Made by a program: the position numbers and the translations under genes
Assembly (NCBI RefSeq): GCF_028372415.1
Contig: NC_092872.1
Coordinates: 13,304,979-13,368,978, forward strand
Reading direction: 5' to 3'
Source of the DNA: Notamacropus eugenii
Lineage: Eukaryota; Chordata; Mammalia; Diprotodontia; Macropodidae
Length of the DNA stretch: 64,000 bases
The notes under the pieces: generated by a model
What the model saw: the letters and a program-made list of their open reading frames with translations, nothing else
What the model was told of the DNA's origin: nothing
Database searches by the model: none
Shown here: positions 53,061 through 63,856 of the stretch, piece by piece
Layout of the letters: each line of letters starts with the position of its first letter
Numbering within the stretch: position 1 is the stretch's first letter

Positions 53061-53787
53061 AGTACGTGTCATACTATCACACAGCAACACCCGTAAAATG
53101 TTAGTATTGAAAAAGATAGACCATTCCTTTCATTGGAAGCTTGGGGTCAGAAAGCATCCAGTCCGCACTCTTAATTCTGTTCAACCCTGGGCCCACCATC
53201 TCAGTATCTATCTGTACTATTCTGTCTCAGACATACGATGTTGGACAAGCTCTATGGGGTGTCCATACAAATGCGTGTTGAAATATGGGCAACAGGCAAT
53301 CTTCATCCATTTGATCTTTTCCATGTGGAAAGACAGGCCAAACTTCTTTGGGAAAAAAAAAAGAACTGGTAGGTATTGGATGTGGTGAGTGCTAAATAAC
53401 ACCACAAGGAATAAAACAGATTATATTTTAATAGACCTGAGTCAGCTGTCTACGTACAGTCAGACTATTGACTCATCAGAGCTAAGATCAGAATTAGCAT
53501 TTAAAAAATAAGAATAATAGGGAGAAAAGTTTAGCAGAAAATAAAAAATTTAATTCTAAATGATTTAAACAAGTATTTGAAGATGAAAAATGGGAAATGG
53601 AGAACAGGAATAACATGAACATTAATACTTTTATCCAGCAATTTAACCAATGTTAATGAATTGCCATAACAAAGAGAGTAAAGGCCCTAAGAGGGGCCTT
53701 AGTCAGCAAACATCTGACTTTTTTTTGCCAAAAGTAAAAACAGGCTAGAATATAAACTCATTTGTAAAAGGATAATGAACAACATGA
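53061..53787. other. Unassigned, AT-rich
   Basis: About 730 bp. A palindromic aaggccctaagaggggcctt lies near 53683. No gene or repeat recognised. Confidence 0.4.
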
Positions 53788-53998
53788 AACCCCACGTATG
53801 GGGTTTCCTTGGAAAAGATCCCGGAGTCATTTACCATTTCCTTCTCCAGCTCATTTTACAGGTGAAGAAACTGAGTGGTAGGTGGGTAAGTGGCTTACCC
53901 AGGGTCACACAGCAAGGAAGTATCTGAAGTCAGATTTTAACTCAGGAATATGAATCTTCCTGAGTCCAGGACTAACAGTGTATTCACTAGCTGCCCCC
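53788..53998 (-). mobile_element. MAR1 SINE
   Basis: gtatggggtttccttggaaa, accatttccttctccagctc, cccagggtcacacagcaagg. Confidence 0.88.
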
Positions 53999-53999
53999 A

Positions 54000-54130
54000 G
54001 AAAGAACTTTAAAGGTAGTCTATCCAACTCTTTCATTTCCCCAAGAAGGAAGCTGAGGTTGAGAGGAGCAGTGATTTGGCCACTAACTAGTCATGAAGTT
54101 AGAAAATGGCACAACTGCAATCTGAACAGA
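54000..54130 (-). mobile_element. CORE-SINE fragment
   Basis: aaggtagtctatccaactct, aggaagctgaggttgagagg. Confidence 0.45.
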
Positions 54131-54489
54131 CATTTTTTTTTGACTCCACTACCCAGGGGCCCATATGTGAAGATTTTCCAGCATGGCAGAACCTCTCAGA
54201 GTATATGTTCCACTGACAAAGCATTGCAGAGTCCAAAGTGACTGCCATGCCAAGATGTAGCAGAAATTTAGAGGTTATCCTACAACATCTATAAAAGCCT
54301 CTGATTCTCTGTTTTACTTGTCTCAAAATTCAGAAAGTTACCAGGGTCCTGTGGCCAACAGAACGTTAATACTCAAATCTGGTAGAGCATCAAGGGTACA
54401 TTCTTCAAACCAGGGTGAAGCCTTGATCTTCCATTATGGGTAGAAAAATGAAGCTCAGAGCCCAGCAGACAAATGATAATCCTGACCTC
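54131..54489. other. Unassigned
   Basis: Nothing recognised. Confidence 0.4.
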
Positions 54490-54670
54490 TGTGGTCCTTC
54501 AAGATTTACAAAGTGCTTTCCCTACAACAACCTTGTGAGGTAAGTAGTACAAGTATTCTTACTTCCATTTGACAGATGAGAAAACAGAGACCCAGAGAGG
54601 GATGAAGTAACTTGGCCAAGCTTATACAACTAGTAAACGACAGAGGCAGGTCTCCTGATACTGAATGATG
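54490..54670 (-). mobile_element. MIR SINE
   Basis: tttacaaagtgctttcccta, caaccttgtgaggtaagtag, gacagatgagaaaacagaga. Confidence 0.75.
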
Positions 54671-54904
54671 GGTGATACAATTATCAATTGCTATCACAAA
54701 GAAAACATTCATCCTCTGGATTCTAACTCTCTGGTAATGAGACTTCACACTTAGCTAGGCTAGTTTCTGGAGAACAGACATAAAGTCTATTACTTGGCTT
54801 TTACTCAAAGGATCATAGGACTAATAATGACTCTTCCCACTGTACCCCAGCTGCTTGCCACCTGTGCCAGGCCCGGAGGAGTCAAGTATAGAGTGCTGAT
54901 GGAG

Positions 54905-55060
54905 TAGCCGAACTTGGAACATTAAGCTGGAAAGTACCTTGTCAATGATCCAAACCACCACCTTCATTTTATAGCCAGGGAAGGCAGGCCCAGAGAAGAC
55001 TGGTGCTTTGGTCATGGTTAAACAAGCAAGTTAGTAGAAGAGTTAAGATTAAACAACATT
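54905..55060 (-). mobile_element. CORE-SINE (MIR3-like)
   Basis: taagctggaaagtaccttgt, ccaccttcattttatagcca, caggcccagagaagactggt. Confidence 0.5.
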
Positions 55061-55469
55061 GCTCCATTTCAGGGAAACCTGGAACTCAGGATCACATAGA
55101 TGTTTCTAGTTGTGAAGCCTTGGCCCTAGGTCATTTGAGACACTCAGCTCTCCAGCTGGGTCATACCCACAAAGAATGTTTCTTTCTTTGGAAAAACTTC
55201 ATCCTTGTGGTCTCTCTGTCCCTGAGCCAAGCTCACTCACTTATAATCCTAAGACCATTAGCCAGCAGAAGACAGGTTAGAGTTGAGGAAGTATATTGTA
55301 TGAACTCTTTTCCTCTTCCACCATTTCCACTCAATTAGAAATAAAATCACACCAAGAAAACAGTCTGAATTGGAATAGGGCCTGCTTTTCTTACAGTCTT
55401 GTCCTTGAAAGTAGCTCTTTCTATAACAGAGCACAAAATTATGAAGTCAGAGACCTAGGTAGGTTTCAT
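55061..55469. other. Unassigned
   Basis: About 400 bp; an open frame at 55003-55338 has no recognisable domain. Confidence 0.4.
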
Positions 55470-55735
55470 CTTCCTTATCCATAAAATAACTAGGTTAGAT
55501 TAGATTAGGGTATGTTAACCTTTCTGCATATCAAGGAACCCTTTGTCAGTCTGGTGGAGCCTCTGGATTCCTTCTTGGAATCATGTTTTTAAATATATGA
55601 AATAAAATACAGAGGATTCCAAAGGAAACCAATTGTATTGACACACAGTTATCAAAATACTAAATGTTCACGGACCCTAGGCTAAGAACCTCCGGACTTG
55701 ATAAACCATAAGATTCATTCCAACTCTAAATCCTG
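55470..55735 (+). mobile_element. MIR3-like SINE tail split by a DNA element
   Basis: Left piece ends ccataaaataactaggttag; right piece reads ttcattccaactctaaatcc. The element at 55505-55697 lies between. Confidence 0.5.
55505..55697. mobile_element. Mammal-wide DNA-transposon-like repeat
   Basis: About 190 bp: gttaacctttctgcatatca, agtctggtggagcctctgga, aaggaaaccaattgtattga, ttcacggaccctaggctaag. The ends (gttaacct and aggctaagaacc) look like short inverted repeats. A second piece lies at 37300-37400. The exact family name is not recalled. Confidence 0.6.
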
Positions 55736-55944
55736 TGATGCTGAGTTACTTTCTTCCTTGTTAAACCCATGGAGGTTCTATGAAGCTCTGAAGAGTCCAC
55801 AGATACCTAGAAGGCACAGTAAGGATAATGAATCCTGCTGCTTCCTGTAAAAGCAAGATATCAACAAAGGACCTGGTAGAAGTACTGTATCCTTTCTCCC
55901 CAACCACTTTCTCTCTGAAGCCCTGAATTCAGTTGCTGGAGAAA

Positions 55945-56035
55945 TGATTCATTTGAAAATCATAGATTGAGAGTTAGAAGGGGCCCTCAAAGGAATATAG
56001 TCCAGCCCCCTCATTTAGCAGATGATGGTTCAGAG
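55945..56035 (-). mobile_element. CORE-SINE fragment
   Basis: gagagttagaaggggccctc, tagtccagccccctcattta. Confidence 0.5.
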
Positions 56036-57700
56036 AGGATACATAATGAGTTCAATTTTGGACATGTTGAGTTTGAGATATCTACTGGACATCCAGTCTG
56101 AAATGTCCAATAAGAAGTTAGTGACGTGAAATTGGTGGTTGAGAGGCAAGTTAGGGTTGGATAAATAGATCTAAGAATCCTTTGCAAAGAGGTAATAACT
56201 GGACCTATGGAAACTGAGATAGCAATTTAGTAGCGATCTATAGTAGCAATATAGTATAGGGTATAGAAGAGGGCTCAGGGCTGAACCTTAGTAGACATCC
56301 ATAGTTAGGTGTGACCTGGAGGAAGAGCCAACAGAAGACTGAGAAGGAGCAGTCAGACAGGTATGAGGAGGACCAAGAGAGAGCAATGTCCCTAAAGAGG
56401 GTACATTATCCAGCAGGGGATAATTGACGTCAAGGGCTGCAGAGAGGTCAAGAATGAAAATTAAAAAAGACATTTGGCCATTAAGAGATCATCAATCACA
56501 TCAGAGATGCCAGTATCAGTTGGATGATGAGGTAGGAATGTAGAGGGAGAGAGGGAAGTGGAGGAACCAATTGTAGATGGCCTCTGTGAGTTTGGCTATG
56601 AAAGGAATGAGAGATATAAGATGATAGCTACTGGGAATGGTAGTATCAAGTAAGGTTTTAAGGATGGACAAGATGTGAGCATGTTTGTAGGTAGCAAGGC
56701 AGCAGCCCTATCAGTATGGTTTCTTGATTTTCTCCAGCAGCACACAGACATGGATAAAGGCAACAGATGGTGGGAATAATTAAAGGCTGAGGCTTGACAA
56801 GGCACAATCTGAGATAGGATAAGGGGACAAAGGACTTGAGGGAAGAAGCAATCTTCTAGAGTTGAACTTGTTCACCAAAGGATTGAGAAAGGGAAGGGAG
56901 GAGAGTGTAGCCAGTGCAGAGGTGACGGCCCGGGAAAGAACTTAGGGGTAGGGGGATTGGAGGTCACCATGAGGATGAATAGGGTTAGGAATCATATGGC
57001 AGGAGTGATGGAATGCTCAAAGATCATAATCTGACAAAGCAATTTCAGCATTCATGAACATGGAACACTTATGGGTAATGGGAAGATCAAGGTTGTGACC
57101 ATTTCTGTGAACTAAGGAGATCTTGGGAATTAAATATTCAAGAACTTAGAAGCAAAGTTGTTTGAGGGAGTATCAATATGTATTTTGAATTCTCCTAGTA
57201 AAAGAGAAAGACTGAGTCAAGAGAGACTGAATTCATTGAGGAAGGAAGGAGGGTGTCATGGGCCATCAGTAGATAATAGCCACCAGTATCTCAACTGGGT
57301 GAAAAATTTAGATTCCACAAACCTCAAAGGAATGTGACTGTGAAGATGGTAGAGGGAGGTTTTGAAGAGGCAATGGGAAGCAGTGAGTATTCTAAATCCA
57401 CCACTATAGTAGTCAGGTGAGGGTGTGAGTAAAAATGCAACTAAAGTAGATAGGGATGCAGCACCACTGAGAGGGAGCCAGCTCTCGATGAGAGCCAGAA
57501 GATGGGGAAGTATAGAAGTTAGAAAACCCCCCCCCCCCACAAAATTATCAGGTATCCTAGAGAATACAAGATTAGGGGTGGGTAGATTTGGAGTGGGACA
57601 TTTGGGGGGTAGGTTTCAGTGGGACTGGGAATAAGAAAGTAGGGAATGAGGGTTGTACAATAATAGCTGGGGATTCAGAGTATGACCAGGGTGGGATTAT
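56036..57700 (-). mobile_element. L2 LINE, antisense, ORF2 reverse-transcriptase part and upstream
   Basis: Well supported to about 56820: gacatgttgagtttgagata, gacatccagtctgaaatgtc, gactgagaaggagcagtcag, ctgcagagaggtcaagaatg follow L2 RT in reverse. From 56820 to 57700 the match is weaker and may be L2 upstream of RT or another old element. A C13 run lies at 57527-57539. It is one of the longest L2 pieces here. Confidence 0.68.
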
Positions 57701-58794
57701 GCTAACCATTGAGAAATGAGTCTAGGACAAGTATCTGTGTCTAGGCAGAATGGCTGCAGAGAGGCTTCTTCAAGGAAGAAGGCTATTAAACTGTTCAAGG
57801 CTCTTCCTGGAGATCTAATCTCTGAGCAGGTGATGATAGTGCCTAGTAAGACATGGGAGGCCTGAATTTTGCAGCAGGAAGGAGTAGGTAAAGGTATGGC
57901 TCAAGGGAGACCAGACTGGAGCTGACATTTCCAGATGGGTTGAATCAGAAAAACCTCCAGAGTACTGGAGAAGACCTTGAGGCAAAGACAGATGCTATAA
58001 AATGGTGGTTTGGCTCTGGGGCTGAAGCAAGGATTCCCAGGCTCTGAAAGGCAAAAGCCATAGGCAGAGACCTTATTTTTAAGGCCCTCCACAATCTACC
58101 TCCAATATAGCCCTCTAAACATATTTCAGTAAGATGAGTGCCTCAGTGAGACCTCAACAAAAACTGAATGTGTACAAGACTGAGATGCTGAAATGTAAAG
58201 GGGAAAAAAACTACAAAAAGCCAGAGACTTGAGTAGGCATTTAAAGAATTGGCACCTCGAGGGCAAATAGTACATAGCATTCATCCCTAGCCACTCATCT
58301 ATGTAAGATTCCCAAAGGATTATGGGAGATGAAAATGGCTGAATGGAGCCTAATAACTCTAAAGCAAAATGGAGTGGCTCATAGACCAAAAGCGATTTTT
58401 TTGAGTTGGTAAGAATTTGACTAATTTTGTTAGGAAAGAAAAGCCTACTCCTATCACTTGCTTGGAAGTGAAAAATAACCTTAGAGAAGATCCCAAGTTA
58501 CTGCCTTAGCTGAAAGAGCTGTCTCCCCACAGTAGTCTGTACTCCGAGTGAATGCTAGATTAGCGTTTTAAATTTCTTCCTGCTCTTACATATATAGCTT
58601 ATAAAATGTGGTACCCCAAGCTAAATAGAAGACTAAAGGTTTGTTGATGGTCCGACATCCTTACTTATCCATTTACAGTGATTTCTATGTTCTTTTCCAG
58701 AGCTGAAATGAATATCCCAGAGTCCATTTTAGGTCTAACATCTTTCATATGAAATCTTGTACACCTGAGCAAAAAAATCTATAGTTTAACTGCT
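57701..58794. other. Mostly unassigned
   Basis: About 1.1 kb. A short sense L2 trace lies at 58080-58130 (aaggccctccacaatctacc). The rest is not recognised. Confidence 0.4.
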
Positions 58795-58972
58795 GAGTCA
58801 TTTCCGGTCATCTTTACTTATGTCTTGCCACTGGACTCAATGACTCTGGAGAGTAAGGCTGATGATTTTGCACAGCTCTGCCCTACTTAAATCCAATTCA
58901 CTGGCAAGTCAAGACATCACCCTCCTGATGTCATCGGTCCTCTTCAAGAATGAAGGACAAACACAACTATCT
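58795..58972 (+). mobile_element. RTE-type SINE (marsupial composite), 3' part
   Basis: tcttgccactggactcaatg, ctgccctacttaaatccaat, acatcaccctcctgatgtca, ctcttcaagaatgaaggaca. Confidence 0.88.
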
Positions 58973-59004
58973 AGAGTTTGACCTCATTATCTTGGCTCAC
59001 TGCA

Positions 59005-59115
59005 ACCTGAAAGTGTGATAAAGAATCCAAGATCACACAACTCCTAAGTATTGAAGGCAGGATTAAAATTCAGTTCTTCTCAATCTTAAGTTCAGTACTC
59101 TTTCAACTTTTCTGC
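59005..59115 (-). mobile_element. MIR fragment
   Basis: aagatcacacaactcctaag, ggcaggattaaaattcagtt. Confidence 0.5.
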
Positions 59116-60164
59116 TTCATAATTCATTAAGAGTATGTTTACAATCCATATTATTTCTTCCTTAACTCCAGGTCAATTATCCATCCAAGGCAACAGTCTC
59201 CCAATGCCAAGTGAAAAGAAAAAGAATGGTACCTAGATGAATGATTTCCCAGAAAAGCGTAGAAGAGCAATACTTGCCTATGCTATCCTTGATATTGAGC
59301 TATGTGGACCATGTCCCTAAGGAGTAGAACATCTGGAAGACAGTTTGCCAAACTCCTTTGAGCTTTCTTCTGGAATAAATAAAATTTGTCATATTCGATG
59401 TTAGTAGCCTGAATGCTTGTACAGAAACACAAAGCCTTTCTACTTCTGGTGGGAAGATCTGCTAAGTCAGAAACCCCTCTACAAACTCCAAATGGAGTTT
59501 TATTTGATGGAAACCCTATTGGAGTTCATCCATAATTTAGGGAATGGGCCACGTTTTAGTTGCACTGTGGTCACTAGTAACATGTTATGTATGCATTTTT
59601 TCTAAGTTTTCCCATTTTCAGCCTTCAATTCCTTTGGAACTTTGGAAATATTTAATTCCAATGTTATGTTGTCTTGTGTACTGAGAACTATTGAATACCT
59701 TTAATCTCTCCCTCTTTGGAAAGCAATTAAATTGACTCAATTGCTTCCTCAGTTCCTTCTTAAATTCCTATTATTTCATTTGTAAAACAGGAAAACCTCT
59801 TGTCCCTAGTGATAGTGGAAAGACAAAGAAATGGGACCACAGACTAACAGATTTATTCACAGAATATTTCAATATTCCTATTAGGTTCCACTGAATTTGT
59901 CTGGACTGTTAGAAAAAAATGATCCTTTTAGATCCAGTTCAGACTCCCCAAAATTCATGAGCAAGAATGTCTGCTGGACTCCTGTGACTTTTCCTTTACC
60001 CCCAAGAATTTTTGTATATTCTACTTTTAGGACCTAACACGCAAAAAATAATCTCACAACTAAGCTGTAAATCCCTTCTCGGATATTCTCAGCTTCAGGG
60101 AGCTACTAGTCCTCGAACCCCAAAGACATAACAAGTCAACTGCATATCAATCCCAACAAAAACA
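59116..60164. other. Repeat-poor block downstream of CDC25A
   Basis: About 1 kb with no recognised repeat. It lies just past the CDC25A polyadenylation site. The T- and GT-rich minus-strand sequence near 60120-60170 is suited to cleavage and termination. Confidence 0.4.
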
Positions 60165-60192
60165 AGGCAGAAAGATGTGGGTTATAGGTTGT

Positions 60193-60198
60193 TTTATT
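60193..60198 (-). terminator. CDC25A: CDC25A polyadenylation signal AATAAA
   Basis: The minus strand reads AATAAA here, followed by GT- and T-rich sequence (ttgtttttgttggg) about 40-60 bases further on, a suitable downstream element. Cleavage is expected near 60165-60180. Confidence 0.65.
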
Positions 60199-60420
60199 TC
60201 CATAGCCTGCAAGAGTTTATCAACGCTGGCTTAGCTGATATAGCCCCAAGTCTGTTACGACCTCCCCCCTGCTGCAACTTGGGCAATATCAGTCCATAGA
60301 AAACCAGGTTGGGGACCAAGCCGAGGAGTGTGTGTGTGGGGGACCTCTCCCCCTTCCTATCTCGTATTTTTTCTAACAAGATTGCTTTACATTTAAATGC
60401 TAATTCCCAAACCCAAAACA

Positions 60421-60428
60421 TAGCAGCA
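60421..60428 (-). promoter_or_regulatory. CDC25A: miR-15/16/424-type 8-mer site, distal
   Basis: The mRNA strand reads TGCTGCTA, pairing with bases 2-8 of the AGCAGCA seed family with A opposite base 1. Lies about 220 bases before the poly(A) signal. The miR-15/16/424 family is known to repress CDC25A in other mammals. Confidence 0.5.
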
Positions 60429-61879
60429 ACCAGTCACCAGCATCACTGATTCTCATGCTACCTTCTATTCCCACTTCCCCTTTTTGGGAGTTAAGGAAGA
60501 AGGTAATATTTGTGTTTGAGGAAACCTGGCTGTGCCCAATAGAGCCAGGGATGACATGAGGATAGCTACCTGTAGTGCAAGGTGGCCAGATCTACTGCAC
60601 ACAAGAGCAGACACCAGAGCAGCTTTCTTTCTGGCACGTCAAGATCTAGCCCTAACTCTGATCCCAGGGGCCCTTTGGAGGCCCCACTCCCAGAGGACTA
60701 GATGAGAGGGTGACTGGAGATAAATTTACTACCCCCTTCCCCTCAAATTTAAACATGATAAAGCCAGAAAGTTTCACCTTCAGGATCCACCAGGTTCCCT
60801 CCTGAGAAACATGTTCTGTATGGTCAGTTCCACACCAGCTCCCAACTTTTTTCTTAATGCCCAGAGCTTTTGTCCCCTCAACCCAAAAAGGGCAGGCAGT
60901 TCCTCTAACACTGATTTGATACCCCATGGTCCACAAAATGGGACTGTTAAAACTTTTTTAAAAGCATCAGCCTGAAGTTCAGAAAACTCTTCAGACTTGG
61001 AGTAGATCAAAAGGAAAAACTTTTCAATGGTACCATGAAGGGTAATAAGAGAGGAATACCCAAATTAAAGTACACTTGCCTTAGAGCTTATTTTCTCTCA
61101 CTCCTTACCTTGGAGTATAGATATTATATGCCTTAACACTGATCTGGGACCAACCCAGCTGCGGCTGCCTGAAGTGCTTTCTTGATTGTAACTTCTGTTC
61201 CGGAAAGGTCCAGGAGTCGTTAAGCAATGACAGGACAGAGGGGCATCTATCAAATAGGCTCCACTGTTCTAAGATGAATGGTAAAAACCCAGTTCTATGC
61301 AGACAGCAGTGCTAAAGGGAGTCACCAAAGCCTTGTGACTTTCACAAAGCGTAGCACAAGGCTACAGACAAGGCTGACGCTCACCATCTCGATGAACACA
61401 GCTCCACCTCACTCTTGGTTTGAAGCAACCTCCAGGCCTGCTTAAGACCTCCTGGGGTTTAGAAAGCTACTTCACCTCATTCCCTGTGCCATCACTAACC
61501 AAACCACTCTGTGAACATCTAGTCTTTTCTCTTTTCTTTAAAAAAAAAAAAAAAATTAAAAATAGACTCTGGGTCCAAGGCAGTCCCTAGAATAATAATA
61601 CTCCACTTGGAAAGGCAGTATTTTGACCTAATGATCCAGGAGTTAAAAAAATAAAGTGATCGACAAAGTTGAATAAATTAACACATAGGAGGTGTACACA
61701 ATAGAAACCCTTTCTCCTCAGATTGTCTTTGGTATTTGTCAGTGCACCTTTGTGTACAACAATTCCCTTAGTTCTCACCCCTTGACCCCCTACCCCTCAA
61801 ACCCAGTATTTCCTTGTGACTGCCACAGATTAGCTGCAGAGGAGGGAGATAGCCAAAGTCACTCAGGGAAGAAGCCATT

Positions 61880-61886
61880 TGAGGTA
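61880..61886 (-). promoter_or_regulatory. CDC25A: let-7-type 7-mer-A1 site
   Basis: The mRNA strand reads TACCTCA, a 7-mer-A1 match to the let-7 seed. let-7 has been reported to repress CDC25A; a 7-mer on its own is weak evidence. Confidence 0.3.
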
Positions 61887-61984
61887 CAAATCTGACTCCT
61901 AGGGATCTTAGGCAACCTCAGCGCCATCAACTCTATCTGAGTGTCAATACAAATTCTTAGTAAGCTCCACGAGGTAACTTAAGG

Positions 61985-61992
61985 TAGCAGCA
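61985..61992 (-). promoter_or_regulatory. CDC25A: miR-15/16/424-type 8-mer site, proximal
   Basis: The mRNA strand reads TGCTGCTA about 270 bases after the stop codon, a favourable place for microRNA action. Second copy of the site at 60421. Confidence 0.55.
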
Positions 61993-62262
61993 AACCATCT
62001 CCCCCCACCCCCCTCCCAAAGCATTCCTGGTCTCTGCCAAAGGAAAGCTTTTCTCATTAAAATATCTTAAAAAGTTCCAGCAAAAGGGACAACAAGAGAG
62101 TTGTCAACAGGATAATGGCAGGAAGCAGAGGCTCTCATAATTGAGGCCCAGGTGATGATGGTCAGCACGTGGAGCGAGTGAGCTTGCAGATACAGCCAGG
62201 AAGACCTATCCAGCTGGCCCCTTTCCTCAGGCTTCTCTGGAACAGGGGGAGGAGCCCCACCC

Positions 62263-62403
62263 TCAGAGCTTCTTTAGGCGACTGTACATTTCTCTTTTGC
62301 TTTTTTCCCCTGCCCATGTCCGGCTCTTGGTTCGAAATTTCTTCAGGTCTTCCTTAAAATCTTCATGGTGCATGGGACGGTAGCTTGGGGGCTCACAGTA
62401 TGA
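62263..62403 (-). CDS. CDC25A: CDC25A last coding exon (C-terminal tail)
   Basis: Encodes the last 46 residues of CDC25A and the stop TGA: SYCEPPSYRPMHHEDFKEDL and, after it, KKFRTKSRTWAGEKSKREMY up to RLKKL. CDC25A removes inhibitory phosphates from Thr14/Tyr15 of CDK2 and CDK1 in the nucleus, driving G1/S and G2/M. This tail contributes to CDK-cyclin recognition and carries the SRTWAG context of the CHK1/14-3-3 site (Thr507 in human), which is kept. The acceptor is cttttctctcttgccag, and the exon begins in phase 0 with TCA. The paralogues differ here (CDC25B ends in SRLQDQ), so the call to A is firm. Confidence 0.97.
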   Translation of the reverse strand, partial: SYCEPPSYRPMHHEDFKEDLKKFRTKSRTWAGEKSKREMYSRLKKL

Positions 62404-62814
62404 CTGGCAAGAGAGAAAAGGATATACCCAGTATTGGACTCAACTTCACATGGAAGGGGACCAATTATTGCTCTTCATAAGATCTAGGTATGGTGACCCT
62501 CCACACAATAGATGGGAGTAAGGTAATATTTGTGGTACTTGGGTCTGTTTGTCCAAAGGGACATCCTACCACTTTCCTTCCTCCCCATGTCAAAGCTCAA
62601 GACTGGAATATACAGGATGTGAACAGACACAGCTTGTAATTCCTATGATACCAGAACCTCCCAATCTGAGAGTCTCGGGTCTGTACGTAGAGATAAGTTG
62701 GGTCTCTTCCTCTCAAAAAGGAATATCCTTGAGGGCCTAATGTAATGAGTTCTTTACACCCCACAGATGGGTGAAACACTGTCATTGACAGGTGCTGCTC
62801 TAGGGCAGTCTTAC
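62404..62814 (-). other. CDC25A: CDC25A last intron
   Basis: 411 bp with GTAAGA donor (62814-62809) and a pyrimidine-rich AG acceptor (62405-62404). No repeat recognised. Confidence 0.93.
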
Positions 62815-62926
62815 CTTACACTTCAAAAAGAAATCTTTGTACCCTCCCTTTAAAACATATAGTTCAGGGTAGTGGAGTTTGGGGTATTCGTTATCCAGTC
62901 GGTCCCGCTCTCTCACAAATCTGCAC
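62815..62926 (-). CDS. CDC25A: CDC25A penultimate coding exon
   Basis: 112 nt. The first G completes a Met codon split after AT; then [20 protein letters not shown] and [17 protein letters not shown]. This is the rhodanese-like phosphatase fold just after the catalytic loop; the [12 protein letters not shown] block is a CDC25 signature. Ends in phase 0 with AAG before GTAAGA. Compared with the human CDC25A sequence that I recall there are conservative changes (for example KDFFLKCK against KEFFMKCQ). Acceptor cctctttctccag. Confidence 0.97.
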
Positions 62927-63725
62927 CTGGAGAAAGAGGGAAAAAACAAAGGAGATTTAACTGAGGGAAGGAGAGTGGGAAAAAGGAAGAAAACCTTTAT
63001 TATTTCTCCTATGTGTTATCACTCCTTTTGAGCCACTGACAACCAGTCGCTAGCACCATAAGGTCTGGTACCTACTTCAAAGTGGGATGTGTACATGTGC
63101 GTGTGTGTAAAAAGAATCACACTTGAAAAGTACATCTTAGAGTTAGGAAGTAGTAGTGGAAAATGTAGTGACCAACTAATACAATTAATAAAGACCATTC
63201 TGTGTGCCATATACTACCCTCTTCTCCCCCTGCCAAGTTGCTTAAGCCCTAAAATATAAAAAATATGTTAATTGTGCCTTGTGCCTCCTAAGGACTCTCA
63301 GATCCTAAATGTCCCTCTCATTTGACAACTTGACCTGTATTGCCTACGTTTTAAGGCATCAGTAATAAGACAAGAGTTTTGGGAAGTCTTCTGTAGGTTT
63401 TTGGTATTCATAAGAAATGCTACCTGAGTCATTAGAGGTAGCTTGTGCCAGTTTACCAGATATCAAATATACCTTTCCTCTACATATCTAAATTAAGTAC
63501 CAGAAATGAGGATGTGGAGAGTGCTGGGAATAAGACCTCAAGAATAAGGACATAACATGTAATACTATACATAACATTATATATATTATGATAATATATA
63601 AAATAATAAAAAATAGTAATAATACAATATAAACAAAAATAAGGAATGTGGCAATGGTTATTTTCTAGGAATTCTCTGCTCAACTTTGAGTAAGCTCTGG
63701 TTCTACAGATAGCCTAGTTACTTAC
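62927..63725 (-). other. CDC25A: CDC25A intron
   Basis: 799 bp with GTAAGT donor (63725-63720) and AG acceptor (62928-62927). It includes a very AT-rich stretch at 63550-63640 and no recognised repeat. Confidence 0.93.
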
Positions 63726-63856
63726 ATTCGGGGCCCTCGCTCTGAAGAAAATTCGCAGTGGAAAACAACAATGACACGTTTGTCATCCGTTGGCCTGATG
63801 GGTTTCTTCAGTAAGAAGGCTTCCACTTCTTCTTCCATGTGTAAGTTCACTGCACC
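63726..63856 (-). CDS. CDC25A: CDC25A exon with catalytic loop
   Basis: 131 nt, from GGT (Gly) to the AT of a Met codon finished in the next exon. It reads [31 protein letters not shown] and [20 protein letters not shown] is the HC(X)5R phosphatase signature; the Cys forms the phospho-enzyme intermediate and the Arg binds phosphate, and both are intact. Acceptor tgatttctttctag, donor GTAAGT. Human CDC25A as I recall it has the same loop. The upstream exons lie beyond the right edge. Confidence 0.98.

Larger units (their letters stand above)
60165..62262 (-). other. CDC25A: CDC25A 3'UTR
   Basis: About 2.1 kb from the CDC25A stop codon (62263-62265) to just past the AATAAA signal at 60198-60193. 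The region has no long recognised transposon, consistent with a transcribed UTR. It contains two 8-mer matches to the miR-15/16/424 seed (61985-61992, 60421-60428) and a let-7-type 7-mer (61880-61886). The 3' limit is inferred from the signal, and earlier sites may also be used. An A15 run on the plus strand at about 61543 reads as a U-run in the mRNA. Confidence 0.7.

Noticed and set aside
58990-59010. Alu-like words (ggctcactgcaacct)
   Set aside because: A 15-base chance match; the rest shows no Alu sequence, and Alu is confined to primates.
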